Assembly: GCF_041146795.1 (NCBI RefSeq)
Contig: NC_135178.1
Span: forward strand, 6,826,844-6,890,843
Direction: 5' to 3'
DNA from: Maylandia zebra
Lineage: Eukaryota > Chordata > Actinopteri > Cichliformes > Cichlidae
DNA length: 64,000 nt
Both the position numbers and the translations under genes were made by a program. Shown piece by piece: positions 1-14,158 of the stretch (the stretch's first letter is position 1; each line of letters opens with the position of its first letter). The notes under the pieces are model-generated. The model saw only the letters and a list, made by a program, of their open reading frames with translations, was not told the origin of the DNA and searched no databases.

Positions 1-399
1 TTGTTAATCATGTGGATCACAATAAAGTTCTATGAAAGGCACTTGTGCTCAGTTTGGGTAAATGATAGTGCTGTGCGATATTACTCATTTTTGGTATCTG
101 ATTCCAAGTAAACACAGGGCCAGTCTTGCTGGTACTGATACTTTTTACTTATAAAGGAAGCTTGTGTAGGGGAGATCAGTGTGTCATGGGTTACAACTTT
201 GCAAATTCTGAGCACATTTTAATGGCCGCTCCAAACACATTTCAGCTTTTCATGTATTTTGAAACTGTTTTTTTGGAGACCTTTAATGCAAATGTGTCTG
301 TCTGTAAAGCTCTTTGGATACATTTCTGTTTTTTGAAGGTATTATAAGTTATTTTAAAAAAGTAGACGTGACAGTCAACACAAAACGGTTCAAAGAGCA
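1..399. other. Intergenic, nothing recognised
   Basis: This stretch is AT-rich with short open frames only. I see no splice-bounded exon, repeat end or RNA gene in it. Confidence 0.5.
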
Positions 400-535
400 T
401 GTTTGAGGCATATTTTTTCGTGGACTACACAGAGGATTGAAACAAAGTATCGATCCTGTCGCAGTAGTATCAATCCACCACAACTAATGATATAGAGACT
501 ATCGATATTTGCATCAATCCGCCCACCTCTAGTAA
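400..535. mobile_element. hAT-like transposon end, remnant
   Basis: The segment carries repeated ATCGAT-type words and ends in CCGCCCACCTCTAG, which resembles the terminal repeat of fish hAT elements (reverse complement begins CTAGAGGTGGGCGG). The partner end is not clear and no transposase is visible. Assignment rests on recalled similarity only. Confidence 0.3.
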
Positions 536-859
536 ATAAAACTGCTAAAGCTGCAGGAAATTAGGTCAAAGATGAAATATGGAGACTTAAATGTGTGAAG
601 TGAACTATAGAAAGCTAGGAAAAGATTGGAGGCAAGCGACTATAAAATAAACGTAGTCACAAATGAATATTAAGAAAACGCACACACAACCTGTTTGTAT
701 CCTCTGTTAAAGGCCAAGCTAACTGTAGCCTAGCTGCCTGCACACTTGGTACAAAACCCAATGATTCTGATCACAAATACAGCAAATAAATGTGAGAAGT
801 GTAATGTTTAAAATGCATCTTTTGAAATCATAGCATAGCTAAATTATTACAGTCCTATC

Positions 860-1420
860 GTTTTGCAATCCTTCCGCTGCCTTTCAGAATGTCGTATTTA
901 CAAAATAGCTGCGCTTGTTTTAAGTTGCTTTTGCCAAAAAGAAGAGGAAAAAAACTGTTTTGGCCACAGCCAGCTGATGACAAGTGCACCAAAATGTTTG
1001 AGAAGCAAACAACTCAGGCGCTGGATGGCCCCTCACGCAAGACGAGAGCAGAGGTCGGCTAAAAATGGCAACAAGAGAGCAGGAACCTCAATTACTGAGA
1101 CAACAGGCGGCCTCAGCTATGCGAAGCTTGCTAATTGAATATTTACAGAACTATGGAAGAAATATGAATCTGGCCTTTGTCACTGAATGGCAAGCTTTCA
1201 GGGAATATGATGAAATGGGAAGTCTTTGGTTTGTGCTCCTTTGATAAGGACTACTGCAGAGCTCTTGTTGTTTCTCACTCTTGATTTGAAAGGATTTTAT
1301 GAACTGTTACTTCATGTGGAGCATTCAGCCTACGTGCCAAGTTTAAGAGCCCACCTAACAAGTAAACATTCAGAGCAGTTCCCCGTGTACAGACGCTTCA
1401 AAGTGCTTCAGTAATTCTCC
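860..1420. other. Unique-sequence block, possible conserved non-coding element
   Basis: The block is balanced in composition, without repeat ends or low complexity, and holds compact AT-rich homeodomain-type words such as CTAATTGAATATTTACAG near 1131. A 91-residue open frame runs through part of it but resembles no protein I know and has no splice context. I infer a possible regulatory element, weakly. Confidence 0.2.
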
Positions 1421-1920
1421 TCGGGCTTGACATCACGACGCCGACTGCTGGACCCCGACGTGCGTCCCGCTGTGAACGTGTGTTTTGGTGTGTGTCACCC
1501 ACAGCTGAGTGACTCGCCCTAAACTCTGACGTCGGGTCTGTAATAAGGCCTGATTGTTTCCGTTTTGGATCACATGCTTATCGTTAAATCTCCTGGCTCC
1601 ACCACCCAGCGCTCATCTCTTGCTGCTCTGTCCTCAAATCTTCTCAGGAAAAGCGCAGTTTTCCCAGGCACTGCATGATCATCATGAGCAACAGAAACAA
1701 AAAATCTCCTCCAAATGTTTAAGCACCTTTGAAACATTTGGGTCTGCTGTTGCGAAACTTCAGAGAGCCCATTGTAATGACAAAGTAATGAAAAACAGAT
1801 GACTGCAGTAGTCCCAGCCAAGGATGACTTAGCAAATTCAGCTCGTTGAAAGTATTCACATGTCATTCTTCATTAAAGTAATGGCCCTCACTTTTCAAAG
1901 TTTACAAAGAAATATATTAA

Positions 1921-2065
1921 AAGCTTCTTTGTTTTTGTTTTTTGGCATTTTTGCCTTTATTGGACAGTGAAGTGAAAGGAAAGTTGCGCAAAAAAGGGCT
2001 GTAGTTTGGACTGGAGCACGAGCCGATGCTCTTACCTGCTCACCCACTGAGCTAAGGTGGTGTAA
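1921..2065. repeat. Degenerate dispersed repeat
   Basis: The text (TTTATTGGACAGTG, then ACCTGCTCACCCACTGAGCTAA) resembles a common dispersed fish repeat. No boundaries or duplications are visible, so the class is not known. Confidence 0.25.
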
Positions 2066-2285
2066 AGTACCTGTTTGAAAGGTTTAATGTGACTGATACA
2101 TGAGGTTGTTATCTTTCTGGGAATCTCTCACTTTAGACGGTGGGCCACATACAGCCCACTTTAATCCTAAATTGGTCAGATTAGTAAAACTCCCCTTTCT
2201 GTCACTGTAAAGACATTTAACTATACATTAAATCCCTATGATATCATAATACTGTACAAAAAAGGAACGCTGCAGTAATAGAGGC

Positions 2286-2410
2286 AGAACCCCAACAATC
2301 AGACAGCTCCTTGAAAACAAGCACTTGGCGACAGTGGAAAGGAAAAACTCCCTTTTAACAGGAAGAAACCACTGGCAGAACCAGGCTCACGGAGGGGCGG
2401 CCCCGAAAAC
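2286..2410 (-). mobile_element. L2 LINE 3' tail fragment
   Basis: The sequence matches the 3' untranslated tail of the L2 copy at 10676-14140: the same order of AACAATCA, AAGCACTTGGCGACAGTG, AAAACTCCCTTTTAACAGG and the GAACCAGGCTCA..GAGGGGCGG block occurs, in the same strand sense. It is a short, diverged, truncated piece. Confidence 0.7.
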
Positions 2411-3222
2411 AACTGAACTTGAGTAAATGTGTGAAAAAAAACCAACCAAACAAACAAAGGAAAGGTTCTGTCAAGTAGAAAAGCCATGAGAGCCTTCTTT
2501 ATCAGGAGAAGAGGCTGTGAAAATACAGTCAGAAATTCCAAAATGTGTGCCCTTGTTCACATTTTCAAAGCTGCCGGTGGGCTAGATTGGAGTCTTTTTT
2601 GAAGGATTTGTGTCCTGAGGGCTTATGTTTGACCCCCTGCTCTATAAATTGTATTTGGCCCCTTAAACATGTCTTTTAAGCACATGTGCATGCAAGCTGT
2701 ATGTGCCTCTTTTCTCTTGCCATCTTTGCCTGCCTTTGGACACGAGTCTTCCCGAGAACTTCCTTTATTTTCCCTTTGCCTCACTCCCATTGTTTTGATC
2801 TGTATTTTAGCTTCTTTGGAAGAGATTTCATCTTTACTATCAACACTGCTCTTGCTTGTGAATGACATGCTTGATTCATTATATAAGCCGTGCTCCTTCC
2901 AAAATCATAAACAGGCTCACCTACTTATACTTCTCATTACTGTTTGCAGCCCTTTCTTTTGCCATCCTGAAGATTGCAACACTGACTCTGCCTCCCTCTT
3001 GCTTGCCTGTAAACATGGTGTGTTACAGGCACTGTATTCTCTTAAGGCAAACTTGCGATAATGGGCCATAAATAATGGCTAGACTTAACACTGCTGTGAA
3101 ATGCAAGAGTCTTGACAAACTCTCTATTTGTTATATGTAAAGGATCCTCAGGTAGCTGGTGACATGATGCCAGCTGAAAATTGCAACTGCAGAAACCATG
3201 GAAAAAACAGACCTTTCTTCTA
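2411..3222. other. Intergenic, nothing recognised
   Basis: A 130-residue open frame occurs here (2669-3061) but it has no recognisable domain, splice context or composition bias. I see no repeat ends. Confidence 0.4.
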
Positions 3223-3423
3223 CAGTGGGGCAAAAAAGTATTTAGTCAGCCACCGATTGTGCAAGTTCCCCCACCTAAAATGATGACAGAGGTCAGTAAT
3301 TTGCACCAGAGGTACACTTCAACTGTGAGAGACAGAATGTGAAAAAAAAAATCCATGAATCCACATGGTAGGATTTGTAAAGAATTTATTCGTAAATCAG
3401 GGTGGAAAATAAGTATTTGGTCA
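3223..3423. repeat. Left terminal inverted repeat of the Tc1-like element
   Basis: This is about 200 bp complementary to 4628-4827, with differences limited to a few substitutions and one A-run length change. It starts CAGTGGGGCAAAAAAGTATT and ends at AATAAGTATTTGGTCA. Confidence 0.9.
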
Positions 3424-3439
3424 ATAACAAAAATACAAC

Positions 3440-4462
3440 TCAATACTTTGTAACATAACCTTTGTTGGCAATAACAGAGGTCAAACGTTTACTATAGGTC
3501 TTTACCAGGTTTGCACACACAGTAGCTGGTATTTTGGCCCATTCCTCCATGCAGATCTTCTCGAGAGCAGTGATGTTTTGGGGCTGTCGCCGAGCAACAC
3601 GGACTTTCAACTCCCGCCACAGATTTTCTATGGGGTTGAGGTCTGGAGACTGGCTAGGCCACTCCAGGACTTTCAAATGCTTCTTACGGAGCCACTCCTT
3701 TGTTGCCCGGGCGGTGTGTTTTGGATCATTGTCATGTTGGAAGACCCAGCCTCGTTTCATCTTCAAAGTTCTCACTGATGGAAGGAGGTTTTGGCTCAAA
3801 ATCTCACGATACATGGCCCCATTCATTCTGTCCTTAACACGGATCAGTCGTCCTGTCCCCTTGGCAGAAAAATAGCCCCATAGCATGATGTTTCCACCCC
3901 CATGCTTCACAGTAGGTATGGTGTTCTTGGGATGCAACTCAGTATTCTTCTTCCTCCAAACACGACGAGTTGAGTTTATACCAAAAAGTTCTACTTTGGT
4001 TTCATCTGACCACATGACATTCTCCCAATCCTCTGCTGTATCATCCATGTGCTCTCTGGCAAACTTCAGACGGGCCTGGACATGCACTGGCTTCAGCAGC
4101 GGAACACGTCTGGCACTGCGGGATTTGATTCCCTGCCGTTGTAGTGTGTTACTGATGGTGACCTTTGTTACTTTGGTCCCAGCTCTCTGCAGGTCATTCA
4201 CCAGGCCCCCCCATGTGGTTCTGGGATCTTTGCTCACCGTTCTCATGATCATTTTGACCCCACGGGATGAGATCTTGCGTGGAGCCCCAGATCGAGGGAG
4301 ATTATCAGTGGTCTTGTATGTCTTCCATTTTCTGATGATTGCTCCCACAGTTGATTTTTTCACACCAAGCTGCTTGCCTATTGTAGATTCACTCTTCCCA
4401 GTCTGGTGCAGGTCTACAATACTTTTCCTGGTGTCCTTCGAAAGCTCTTTGGTCTTGGCCAT
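3440..4462 (-). CDS. Tc1-like transposase, intact, 340 aa
   Basis: The protein cuts and pastes its own element through a DDE nuclease. Residues 1-50 form the helix-turn-helix region typical of Tc1 (start [10 protein letters not shown]), followed by SGAPRK, the counterpart of the GRPR linker, around 58-63. The catalytic triad is visible as D153 in MWSDETK, D244 in FQHDNDPKH and E279 in NPIENLW, with exactly 34 residues between the second D and the E (DD34E). The glycine-rich stretch [11 protein letters not shown] lies at 187-197. Length matches the family (about 340). There are no stops or frameshifts. The start codon lies about 165 bp inside the right inverted repeat boundary, as usual. It is a selfish gene, not part of the host set. 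Confidence 0.95.
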   Translation of the reverse strand: MAKTKELSKDTRKSIVDLHQTGKSESTIGKQLGVKKSTVGAIIRKWKTYKTTDNLPRSGAPRKISSRGVKMIMRTVSKDPRTTWGGLVNDLQRAGTKVTKVTISNTLQRQGIKSRSARRVPLLKPVHVQARLKFAREHMDDTAEDWENVMWSDETKVELFGINSTRRVWRKKNTELHPKNTIPTVKHGGGNIMLWGYFSAKGTGRLIRVKDRMNGAMYREILSQNLLPSVRTLKMKRGWVFQHDNDPKHTARATKEWLRKKHLKVLEWPSQSPDLNPIENLWRELKVRVARRQPQNITALEKICMEEWAKIPATVCANLVKTYSKRLTSVIANKGYVTKY

Positions 4463-4627
4463 GGCGGAGTTTGGAGTCTGACTGTTTGAGGCTGTGGACA
4501 GGTGTCTTTTATACAGATGATGAGTTCAAACAGGTGCCATTCATACAGGTAACGAGTGGGGGACAGAAAAGCTTCTTACAGAAGACGTTACAGGTCTGTG
4601 AGAGCCAAAGATTTTCCTTGTTTGAGG

Positions 4628-4827
4628 TGACCAAATACTTATTTTCCACCCTAATTTACGGATAAATTCTTTACAAATCCTACCATGTGAATTCATGGAT
4701 TTTTTTTTCACATTCTGTCTCTCACAGTTGAAGTGTACCTCTGGTGCAAATTACTGACCTCTGTCATCATTTTAAGTGGGGGAACTTGCACAATCGGTGG
4801 CTGACTAAATACTTTTTTGCCCCACTG
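4628..4827. repeat. Right terminal inverted repeat of the Tc1-like element
   Basis: It is complementary to 3223-3423 and ends CTTTTTTGCCCCACTG, directly followed by TA. Confidence 0.9.
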
Positions 4828-4829
4828 TA

Positions 4830-6049
4830 GGCACCAAGGAACCGTGTTAGCAGAGCATATAACTGATTACTGAAAGGCTCAAAATGTGCTATACAAATGA
4901 CTAACCGCAGCAGCACGGTGGAAACATGAGCCTGAGGCAAAAAAACCCGGTCTGTGTCCTGCTTTCATTCACTACAGCAGTCGGGCAGATTTCCAACACA
5001 ACTTTACAATCACTCATAAACAGGTCCTGAATGTAACAGGAAAAATAAAATATATAGGTGTCTAACTAAGCCTACTTAAAATATATGCCTTTTCCTCACA
5101 AAATAGCTGATCTGTCTAAAGATTTTCAGTCTAAATGCATTTAGAGTTCAAAAAACAAAGCTTGCACTTGAATTTGCTCTGCCTGGACTGGTTTACTTGT
5201 TTCAGTTTAGTTTTTAATTAAGTTTTCTGTTTTGGATGTGGGGGATCTGAAATGTGTCCAGATCTCCTCGCCGTGATTGTTATCCGCTGTACAATAACAA
5301 TATACTGGCCACATTAAAAAGCCCGAGCTTAAAGTATTAAACTGATGAACTGTAAAATGAGATTCACTGTACTGGGTTGTATAAACAGGTCTTTGTTTCG
5401 GATTCACTCCTCCAAAGTAACAAAGTCACTCTGAGTTTATGAGAATATGTGGGGGTGGGGGTGGGGTGCATTTTCAGTTGCATGAAACATGTCTCGCTTC
5501 AGCATAACTACAATGGCTCATTGTTTTTTTCCCCAAGGTAAAGGTGATCTGATTTCCTGTCCATAGCTCAGTTTATAAGTTCTGAAACAAGCCAGCAGGG
5601 GGCAGGCTCCTCTTGTTGCATAAAGACTTGTAGTTGCATGGCACAGTGTCTGTAAACAGTCTTTGGCTCCATTGCTCTGTAACCAGAGCAAATGCTTTCT
5701 TGATGACTTTACTGACCCAGCTCATTTTGTATGTGATTGAGTCATAAAGAAGGATGAATCAGGGTACACCGGCTGGAGTAGTCAGCATCCGGTGGTGCTT
5801 AGTTTCACAATCAGCTCCAGTCTCTGACAGTCCCTGAAAGCTCTGGCGACAAAGGTGAAAATGCTGGGGGTCTTCACTTACAGCCTACGATACAGTGGTT
5901 ACATACATAAGGTATCAGTTGTGATTGTATTGTATTATTGATTGCGACATGTGTAGTAATAAATGAGCGAATAGTGAGATTACACGTTAACATCAGCCAA
6001 AAGATAACATCCTTCATTGAATCTGAGAAAAAAAAATGCAACAGGCTTG
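4830..6049. other. Intergenic and 3' flank of the ch25h-like gene
   Basis: This lies downstream of the ch25h-like stop codon and probably includes its 3' UTR. On the minus strand an ATTAAA variant poly(A) signal is present at 5213-5218; I see no AATAAA closer to the stop. Apart from the CTCF-like motif at 5592-5605, nothing else is recognised. Confidence 0.4.
5592..5605 (+). promoter_or_regulatory. CTCF-like core motif, forward
   Basis: CCAGCAGGGGGCAG fits all 14 positions of the core consensus CCASYAGRKGGCRS. The surrounding text (GAAACAAGCCAG.. and GGCTCCTCTTG) also resembles a dispersed fish repeat that carries this word, so binding is not assured. Confidence 0.35.
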
Positions 6050-8443
6050 TCACTGTGGACGTGAATTCAGCACCGATGCGCGATACGTCCCAAAGAGGTG
6101 GTCCCAGTGCGTGAAGAGAGGGGCGTAATTTATGATTTGCAAACTGTGGTGTGCGTGGTGGTGGGGGGCTCCTCCCAGACAGGGCAGCAGTCTGTGCAGA
6201 GCCCAGGGCAGGTCGTAGCCGCAGTGGTCCTCCACGGCAAGCCAGGTGTTGATGAGGTGGAAGAGGGCCTCGCTGAGAGGGTGACATCCCACCATCCAGG
6301 CGCTGCTCAGAGACAGCAACAGTAGAGACAAGAGCTCGGCCGAGCTGCAGTCCTGAGCTGCCAGAGCGAAGGGAGTGTGGTGCTGGTGGTGCATCTGGTG
6401 GATGTTGCGGTACAGCCAGGAAACTCTAAGGATGAAAACCCACACACCGATTATGGTTACAGTGGTGCTGTAATGGAAAATTACTGGAAAGCAGTGGCGG
6501 AGCGGGGGGGTGGGGGGGTGGCATGCTGGGCTTAAGCCCGGGTTGTTTTGTCAGAAGCCCGGGGTCTTTTGGAGTGTAATTTTTTCATAGTTAGATGCCT
6601 GGCTGACAACTGTATAAAGCAAAAAAATACGCACAATATTCAAAGCACATAGTGCACACATAGTGCACACTGTGCACTATGTGAATTTACGACTGTGCGT
6701 AAATCCCCCCTAATATTAGTATGATCCGAGCTCAGGCACTAAGCGGGGCAGCTGCTGCCTGCGAGTGCGCTGTTGGAGAAACAGAGCCAGGCAGACAGAG
6801 GAGAACTGAAGTTTGACCAGGTACCAAAGCAAATCATTCATCCTGTACAAATAATGTAAATATGACGGTGTATCACGAAAGATTGATGTTAAACTGATCA
6901 CTTGACCCATATTACGTTACTTGCTCTTCAAGTGAATCAACAAATGGCGAAATGAAAAGCCGAACAACAACAATGCTGTTTCTTTAGAGAGTCTTAGCTT
7001 ACAAGTGTGTTTATTTCATATTTTCAGTTGTTTCCCTCCACGGCTAAATAAATCGGTTTCAGTAATGTACTGATATACAAGAATGGACATAAGGAGCTTC
7101 TTTCAAAGAAAAAACTCTGGTAGTATTTTATATATTATGCTTTGTATGTTGTTCAGTATATTTCTATGCAAAACAAGAGGAACTTCAATACACAGCAGGA
7201 TATCCACAGTTGAAACCAGATATTTACATACACTTTATGGAAAATACAAGAACATTTTTTTTACTGTACAACATCAATTTAGAGTAAACTTGTTTTGTTT
7301 TGGATAAATAAATATTGAAATATCTTTTGGATTAGTTAAATGTCAGAATAAAGAGAGACAGAGCTGTCTATTTTTTTTATCACTTTCATCAAATTTAAGA
7401 GTACATATACACTAAGTTTATTGTTAATTAATAAGAAACTCCAGACGATTCCATTCTGAGCTGAAGAAGCTTCTGATAGGTTAGTAGAGTCCATGTGAGT
7501 AAATTGGTGGCACAGCTGTGGATGCATATAAGGCAAAACACAGAGCCTGTTTCTTTGACATGGGAAAATCAAGAGATGTCAACCAAAACACCAGAAAAAG
7601 AACTGTGGAGCTCCATAAGTGTGGCTCAAGTTTGAATACAATTTGGTGCCATTTACAATTAAGAAATACAGATAGTTTCTCTCTTTACTCTTAAAGTTAA
7701 CAAATATGTTTTTTATATTTATCAATCTAAAAAAAATTAACATTTAGTCTGATTTGAGGTTACAATTAAAAAAGTGTTTGTGTTTTGATCTGAAGAGTTT
7801 GTAAATATCTGGTTTCAACTGTATATTTGATGATTGTCAGCACAAAGACGGAGAGAGAGGAACAGAGAGGGAGAGAGAGGAGAATGAGGACAGAACAGAG
7901 ATGAACAAGAGCAGGTGAGACACACATGTTAGTCAAATGGTTGTTTACAAAAAGTATCACCGTATCATAGGTCCTCATGTATCTCGTACCTAGTGTTTCT
8001 TTTTAGGTTTGCTATTTTTCAAATTCTACATTTATTAAGTTATGCAGGCTTGTTTGCACAACAAGGCTAAATAAACTTTTCTCAATCTAAATATTGTACT
8101 TTGGTAGAATTAAAAAATAAGTGTAGTGCGGGTCTATGAAGATTTTTAGTGCTACTATCATCTAGTTCTGATTCTGGTTCTGTCTTAGTTAAGTGCTCAG
8201 TAGTCCTGATTTTGAACTGTTGTAGTCCTGTTTTAATTCCGGATCAGTTCTGGGTCTGGTTGAATTGGGGTTTAGTCCTCGTGTCTTGATGCAGCCCTGA
8301 TTTTGTTCTGCCTTGCTGCTTAATTAAAAAACTAGTTTAAGGTGTCCTGCACATGTGATATATATTTTTCCCTATATGAAGTCATTTCTTTTTGAACAAA
8401 ACTCAAAACAGAGCCTATTAATCTTTCAGTCATTTCTACCCCC

Positions 8444-8474
<31 letters not shown>

Positions 8475-10025
8475 AAAAAAATCCCACATGCATACTACCC
8501 TTTAGGGCTAAGCCCCTGGTGTTTCAAATGTCTGGCTCCGCCTCTGCTGGAAAGTTCTCAGAAGTCAGAATTATATAATATCTACAGACAAAAACAGAAA
8601 ACGAGTGCTACTGGTACTTTAACTGGCACTGTTAGAGCCAGTGTTACAGCTATTAGCCGCACAAGTGATTTATCAAGGGCAAAGATCAGGAACCCAACAC
8701 TGATTTTATATTGGAATGATGTGAATAAAGATACTGTTACTGGGAAGCTGGAGTTCATGCTTGACACTTCTGGCGAAGTGGTTTACATTCTTTCTAACGC
8801 AAGAAAATCCTTTGTAGGACAAAAAAACCGAAATCAGTCCTTAAAATGTACATGCGTAACAAGTATCAGCAGCGGACTCTCTTGTTTTCTCTCTGGTCTG
8901 CTGTTTAAAAGGTCAGAAAATAGAGCAAGTGCAATCATATAAATATCTCAGGACCGTAATAAACGTAAAACTGAATTGTGATTAAAATTGCAAATCGGTC
9001 TGCAAAAAGGGTCACCAGCACCTTTACTGCCTCAGGAAACTTGCTCGTTTCCACATTGAACAATTTGAACTTTGTTTTATCGTTCTTTTATTGAGTCCGT
9101 TTTATCTTTTGTTTGGTGCCATGGTTCGGTCAGACCTCTGTTACAGAGGAAAACTCACTGAATCAGATAGTGAGATGGTCCAGTCGTCTGATAGGTGAGT
9201 CACAGCCATGTTTAGCCTCCCTGTACTCTAAACAGGTAAGGATGGCTTTATCAATTATTAAAAATGGTTCCCGTCCTCTATAGGGTGAATTTTCAGCTTC
9301 TTCCCTCGGGACGGAGCTGTTATGTTTTATTTGATTCTTGTCTAATAAAAAAAAACATGTGTCTGTCAGGTTACAATAGGTGTGTGTGTTTTGTGAAGGG
9401 ATGCCAAATGTTATCATTTCTGTGTAAAGCACATTTCAAAAATAATTAAAGCGTTAAGCAGCAGCAGACTGGTGCAGACAAACCCTCAGGACCTCACAAG
9501 CAGCCCGCTGGACCGAATGTCTTCTTTTAAACCCGGGTTCATGTTGGGGGAGGAAGGAAGCCCAACAAATGCGCGTGCTGCTCACCTGTGCATGACGTAG
9601 TGCCACATGAAGAAGAGCATGTCAAAAAGCAGCAGGCATGCCACCACCTCCACGCAGAGCTGCCAGCAGCTGGGGGCCACATCAGGTAACTTGAGGTTTA
9701 TTAGGGTGTTGAAGAGCGCAGTGACGGGCAGGACCACGGTCACGTATTTATACAAAACCCTGCAGAAACACTCTAACCATCGGCTCAGAGACGGCGGCGG
9801 ACCCGAGCCCGCGGTCATCCTCCATGACCGAACCCGCTGACAGACGCTCCCCAGCGCATCCAGCGCGAGGAAAGGTACGCAGAGCAGCACGTGCGCCAGG
9901 AACGCAAAAGACGCGGGCAGGTACGGTGAGCGGAGCACGTCCTCCTGTCCGCTCTTCACATACTCCCACAGCCCCAGGAGGACAGGCGCCTGTGCCTCTC
10001 CATACTCAGTGCAGGGTACGACCAT
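6050..10025 (-). CDS. ch25h-like: Cholesterol 25-hydroxylase-like protein, two coding exons, 271 aa
   Basis: Coding exons on the minus strand are 10025-9586 and 6425-6050 (join across an arginine codon, AG then A; donor CACAG-GTGAGC, acceptor CATCCTTAG). The 271-residue product matches human CH25H (272). It is a membrane di-iron hydroxylase of the ER that makes 25-hydroxycholesterol. Histidine boxes are WH142YVMH146R, H156QMH159H160QHH and HHHAH239H240, plus a C-terminal LFTHWDHLFGTY. Hydrophobic segments lie near residues 38-60, 93-110 and 123-141. The ATG at 10025-10023 is chosen; a GTG just before it is not used. Human CH25H is intronless, whereas this copy is interrupted between histidine boxes one and two. 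The intron holds a hAT element. Which teleost ch25h paralog this is cannot be told from sequence alone. Confidence 0.9.
7207..7821 (+). mobile_element. Tc1-like remnant nested in the hAT element
   Basis: The ends CAGTTGAAACCAGATATTTA and the inverse TAAATATCTGGTTTCAACTG form terminal inverted repeats; the right end is followed by TA, the left TA has decayed to CA. Only about 615 bp remain. From 7560 a frame opens with MGKSRD and continues NTRKRTVELHKCGSSL, the recognisable N-terminus of a Tc1 transposase, then is lost, so most of the transposase has been deleted. Confidence 0.85.
8439..8481. repeat. Homopolymer pair, C26 then A17
   Basis: A run of 26 C is followed directly by 17 A near the right end of the hAT element. 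The left end has a matching G-rich tract (6504-6520), so an expanded subterminal G/C run is likely. Length may be uncertain in assembly. Confidence 0.9.
8555..9585. other. Rest of the ch25h-like intron
   Basis: I see no further repeat ends or exons here. A long open frame that begins at 8355 crosses the C/A homopolymers and is judged fortuitous. Confidence 0.4.
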
Positions 10026-10675
10026 CACGACCTTCTAACCATAGTCTCGTCCTCTACATCCTCTCATGCGTGCGGCCGTTTTGACCAGATGCTCTAAAAG
10101 GATCTGTATCCTCCTTTAAATGTTTTTCTTCCCGGAGAAGTAACTTAGAGCTGCTCCACAGGGAGAGACACGATGCTGTGGGTGGAGCTTCGTTTCTTGT
10201 GAAAAGGTGAAGTAAATCCTCAGATTTCAGTGCTGGGATTAAAGGGGAATTCTGAGACAGGACTGTCACTTTTTCTTTTTTTTCCCAGCCATCCACTCCT
10301 CCGATGACGCCCGCTGCGGTGGCTGCTGGTGGCTTCACTGTGCGCACATGGCTCTCAGGGTCTATAAATGTGCACCGACAGGAATAAAAACGATTTATTT
10401 TCTTGTTTTTCCTTTTTTCATACCTTCTCAAGAGCGTGTTCTCGTTACGCATATTTAGACTTGAGGTGCTTTATGTAACGGTGGAATGTGATTTTGATTT
10501 AACATATGTGTTATTCTGGGCTTGTTCAAAATCACTACCCTTTCAGCTTGTTCGTGGCCAAAAGTGGCCACCAACAGATTAGGTCTGTAATTTTTATTAT
10601 TTTTATGTTTTGTTTTGTTTTTTGCCATTTTTTCTGCATAAAGCTTTTAAGTAACTTCATTTCTTTTTAAAATTC
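10026..10675. other. 5' flank of the ch25h-like gene
   Basis: This is the presumed promoter and 5' UTR side of the ch25h-like gene. It is moderately GC-rich up to about 10340. I see no clear TATA box placed before the start. At 10541-10573 sits a diverged copy of the GTGGCCAAAAGTGGCCAC palindrome found in the tandem block at 14285-15245. Confidence 0.4.
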
Positions 10676-14145
<3,470 letters not shown>

Positions 14146-14158
14146 TTATAATTATTTA

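Larger units (their letters stand above)
3223..4827 (-). mobile_element. Complete Tc1/mariner-type DNA transposon with intact transposase
   Basis: The element runs from TA-CAGTGGGGCAAAAAAG at the left to CTTTTTTGCCCCACTG-TA at the right, so both ends are flanked by the TA target duplication typical of the superfamily. Long terminal inverted repeats of about 200 bp (3223-3423 and 4628-4827) differ at only about five positions. They enclose a single uninterrupted transposase frame on the minus strand. Length is 1605 bp, normal for an autonomous Tc1-like element. High similarity of the two ends and the open frame suggest a recent insertion. Confidence 0.95.
6492..8546 (+). mobile_element. hAT transposon with perfect 8-bp target duplication, inside the ch25h-like intron
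   Basis: The ends are CAGTGGCGGAG and CTCCGCCTCTG, inverted with one mismatch. Both are flanked by the identical octamer CTGGAAAG (6484-6491 and 8547-8554), the hallmark of hAT insertion. Subterminal words are shared in inverse order (AAGCCCGGG near the left, GGGCTAAGCCCC near the right). Just inside, a short frame from 7083 starts MDIRSFF, which resembles the first residues of ZMYM1-like hAT transposases, but no catalytic domain follows. The copy is therefore non-autonomous. A Tc1 remnant (7207-7821) is nested in it. Confidence 0.85.

Noticed and set aside
3885..4481. A 198-residue open frame on the plus strand
   Set aside because: It is the antisense shadow of the Tc1 transposase and has no protein-like motifs of its own.
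5874..6287. A 137-residue minus-strand frame
   Set aside because: It is an out-of-frame reading of the ch25h-like exon and its 3' flank.
6098..6325. Plus-strand frame across the ch25h-like second exon
   Set aside because: It is antisense to a well-supported coding exon with histidine boxes.
8355..8942. A 195-residue frame with a proline-lysine run
   Set aside because: The frame is held open by the C26/A17 homopolymers and spans the hAT end and its target duplication, so it cannot be an old gene.
10026..10028. A GTG directly before the ch25h-like ATG as an earlier start
   Set aside because: Vertebrate initiation is normally at ATG, and the ATG at 10025 already gives the family length.
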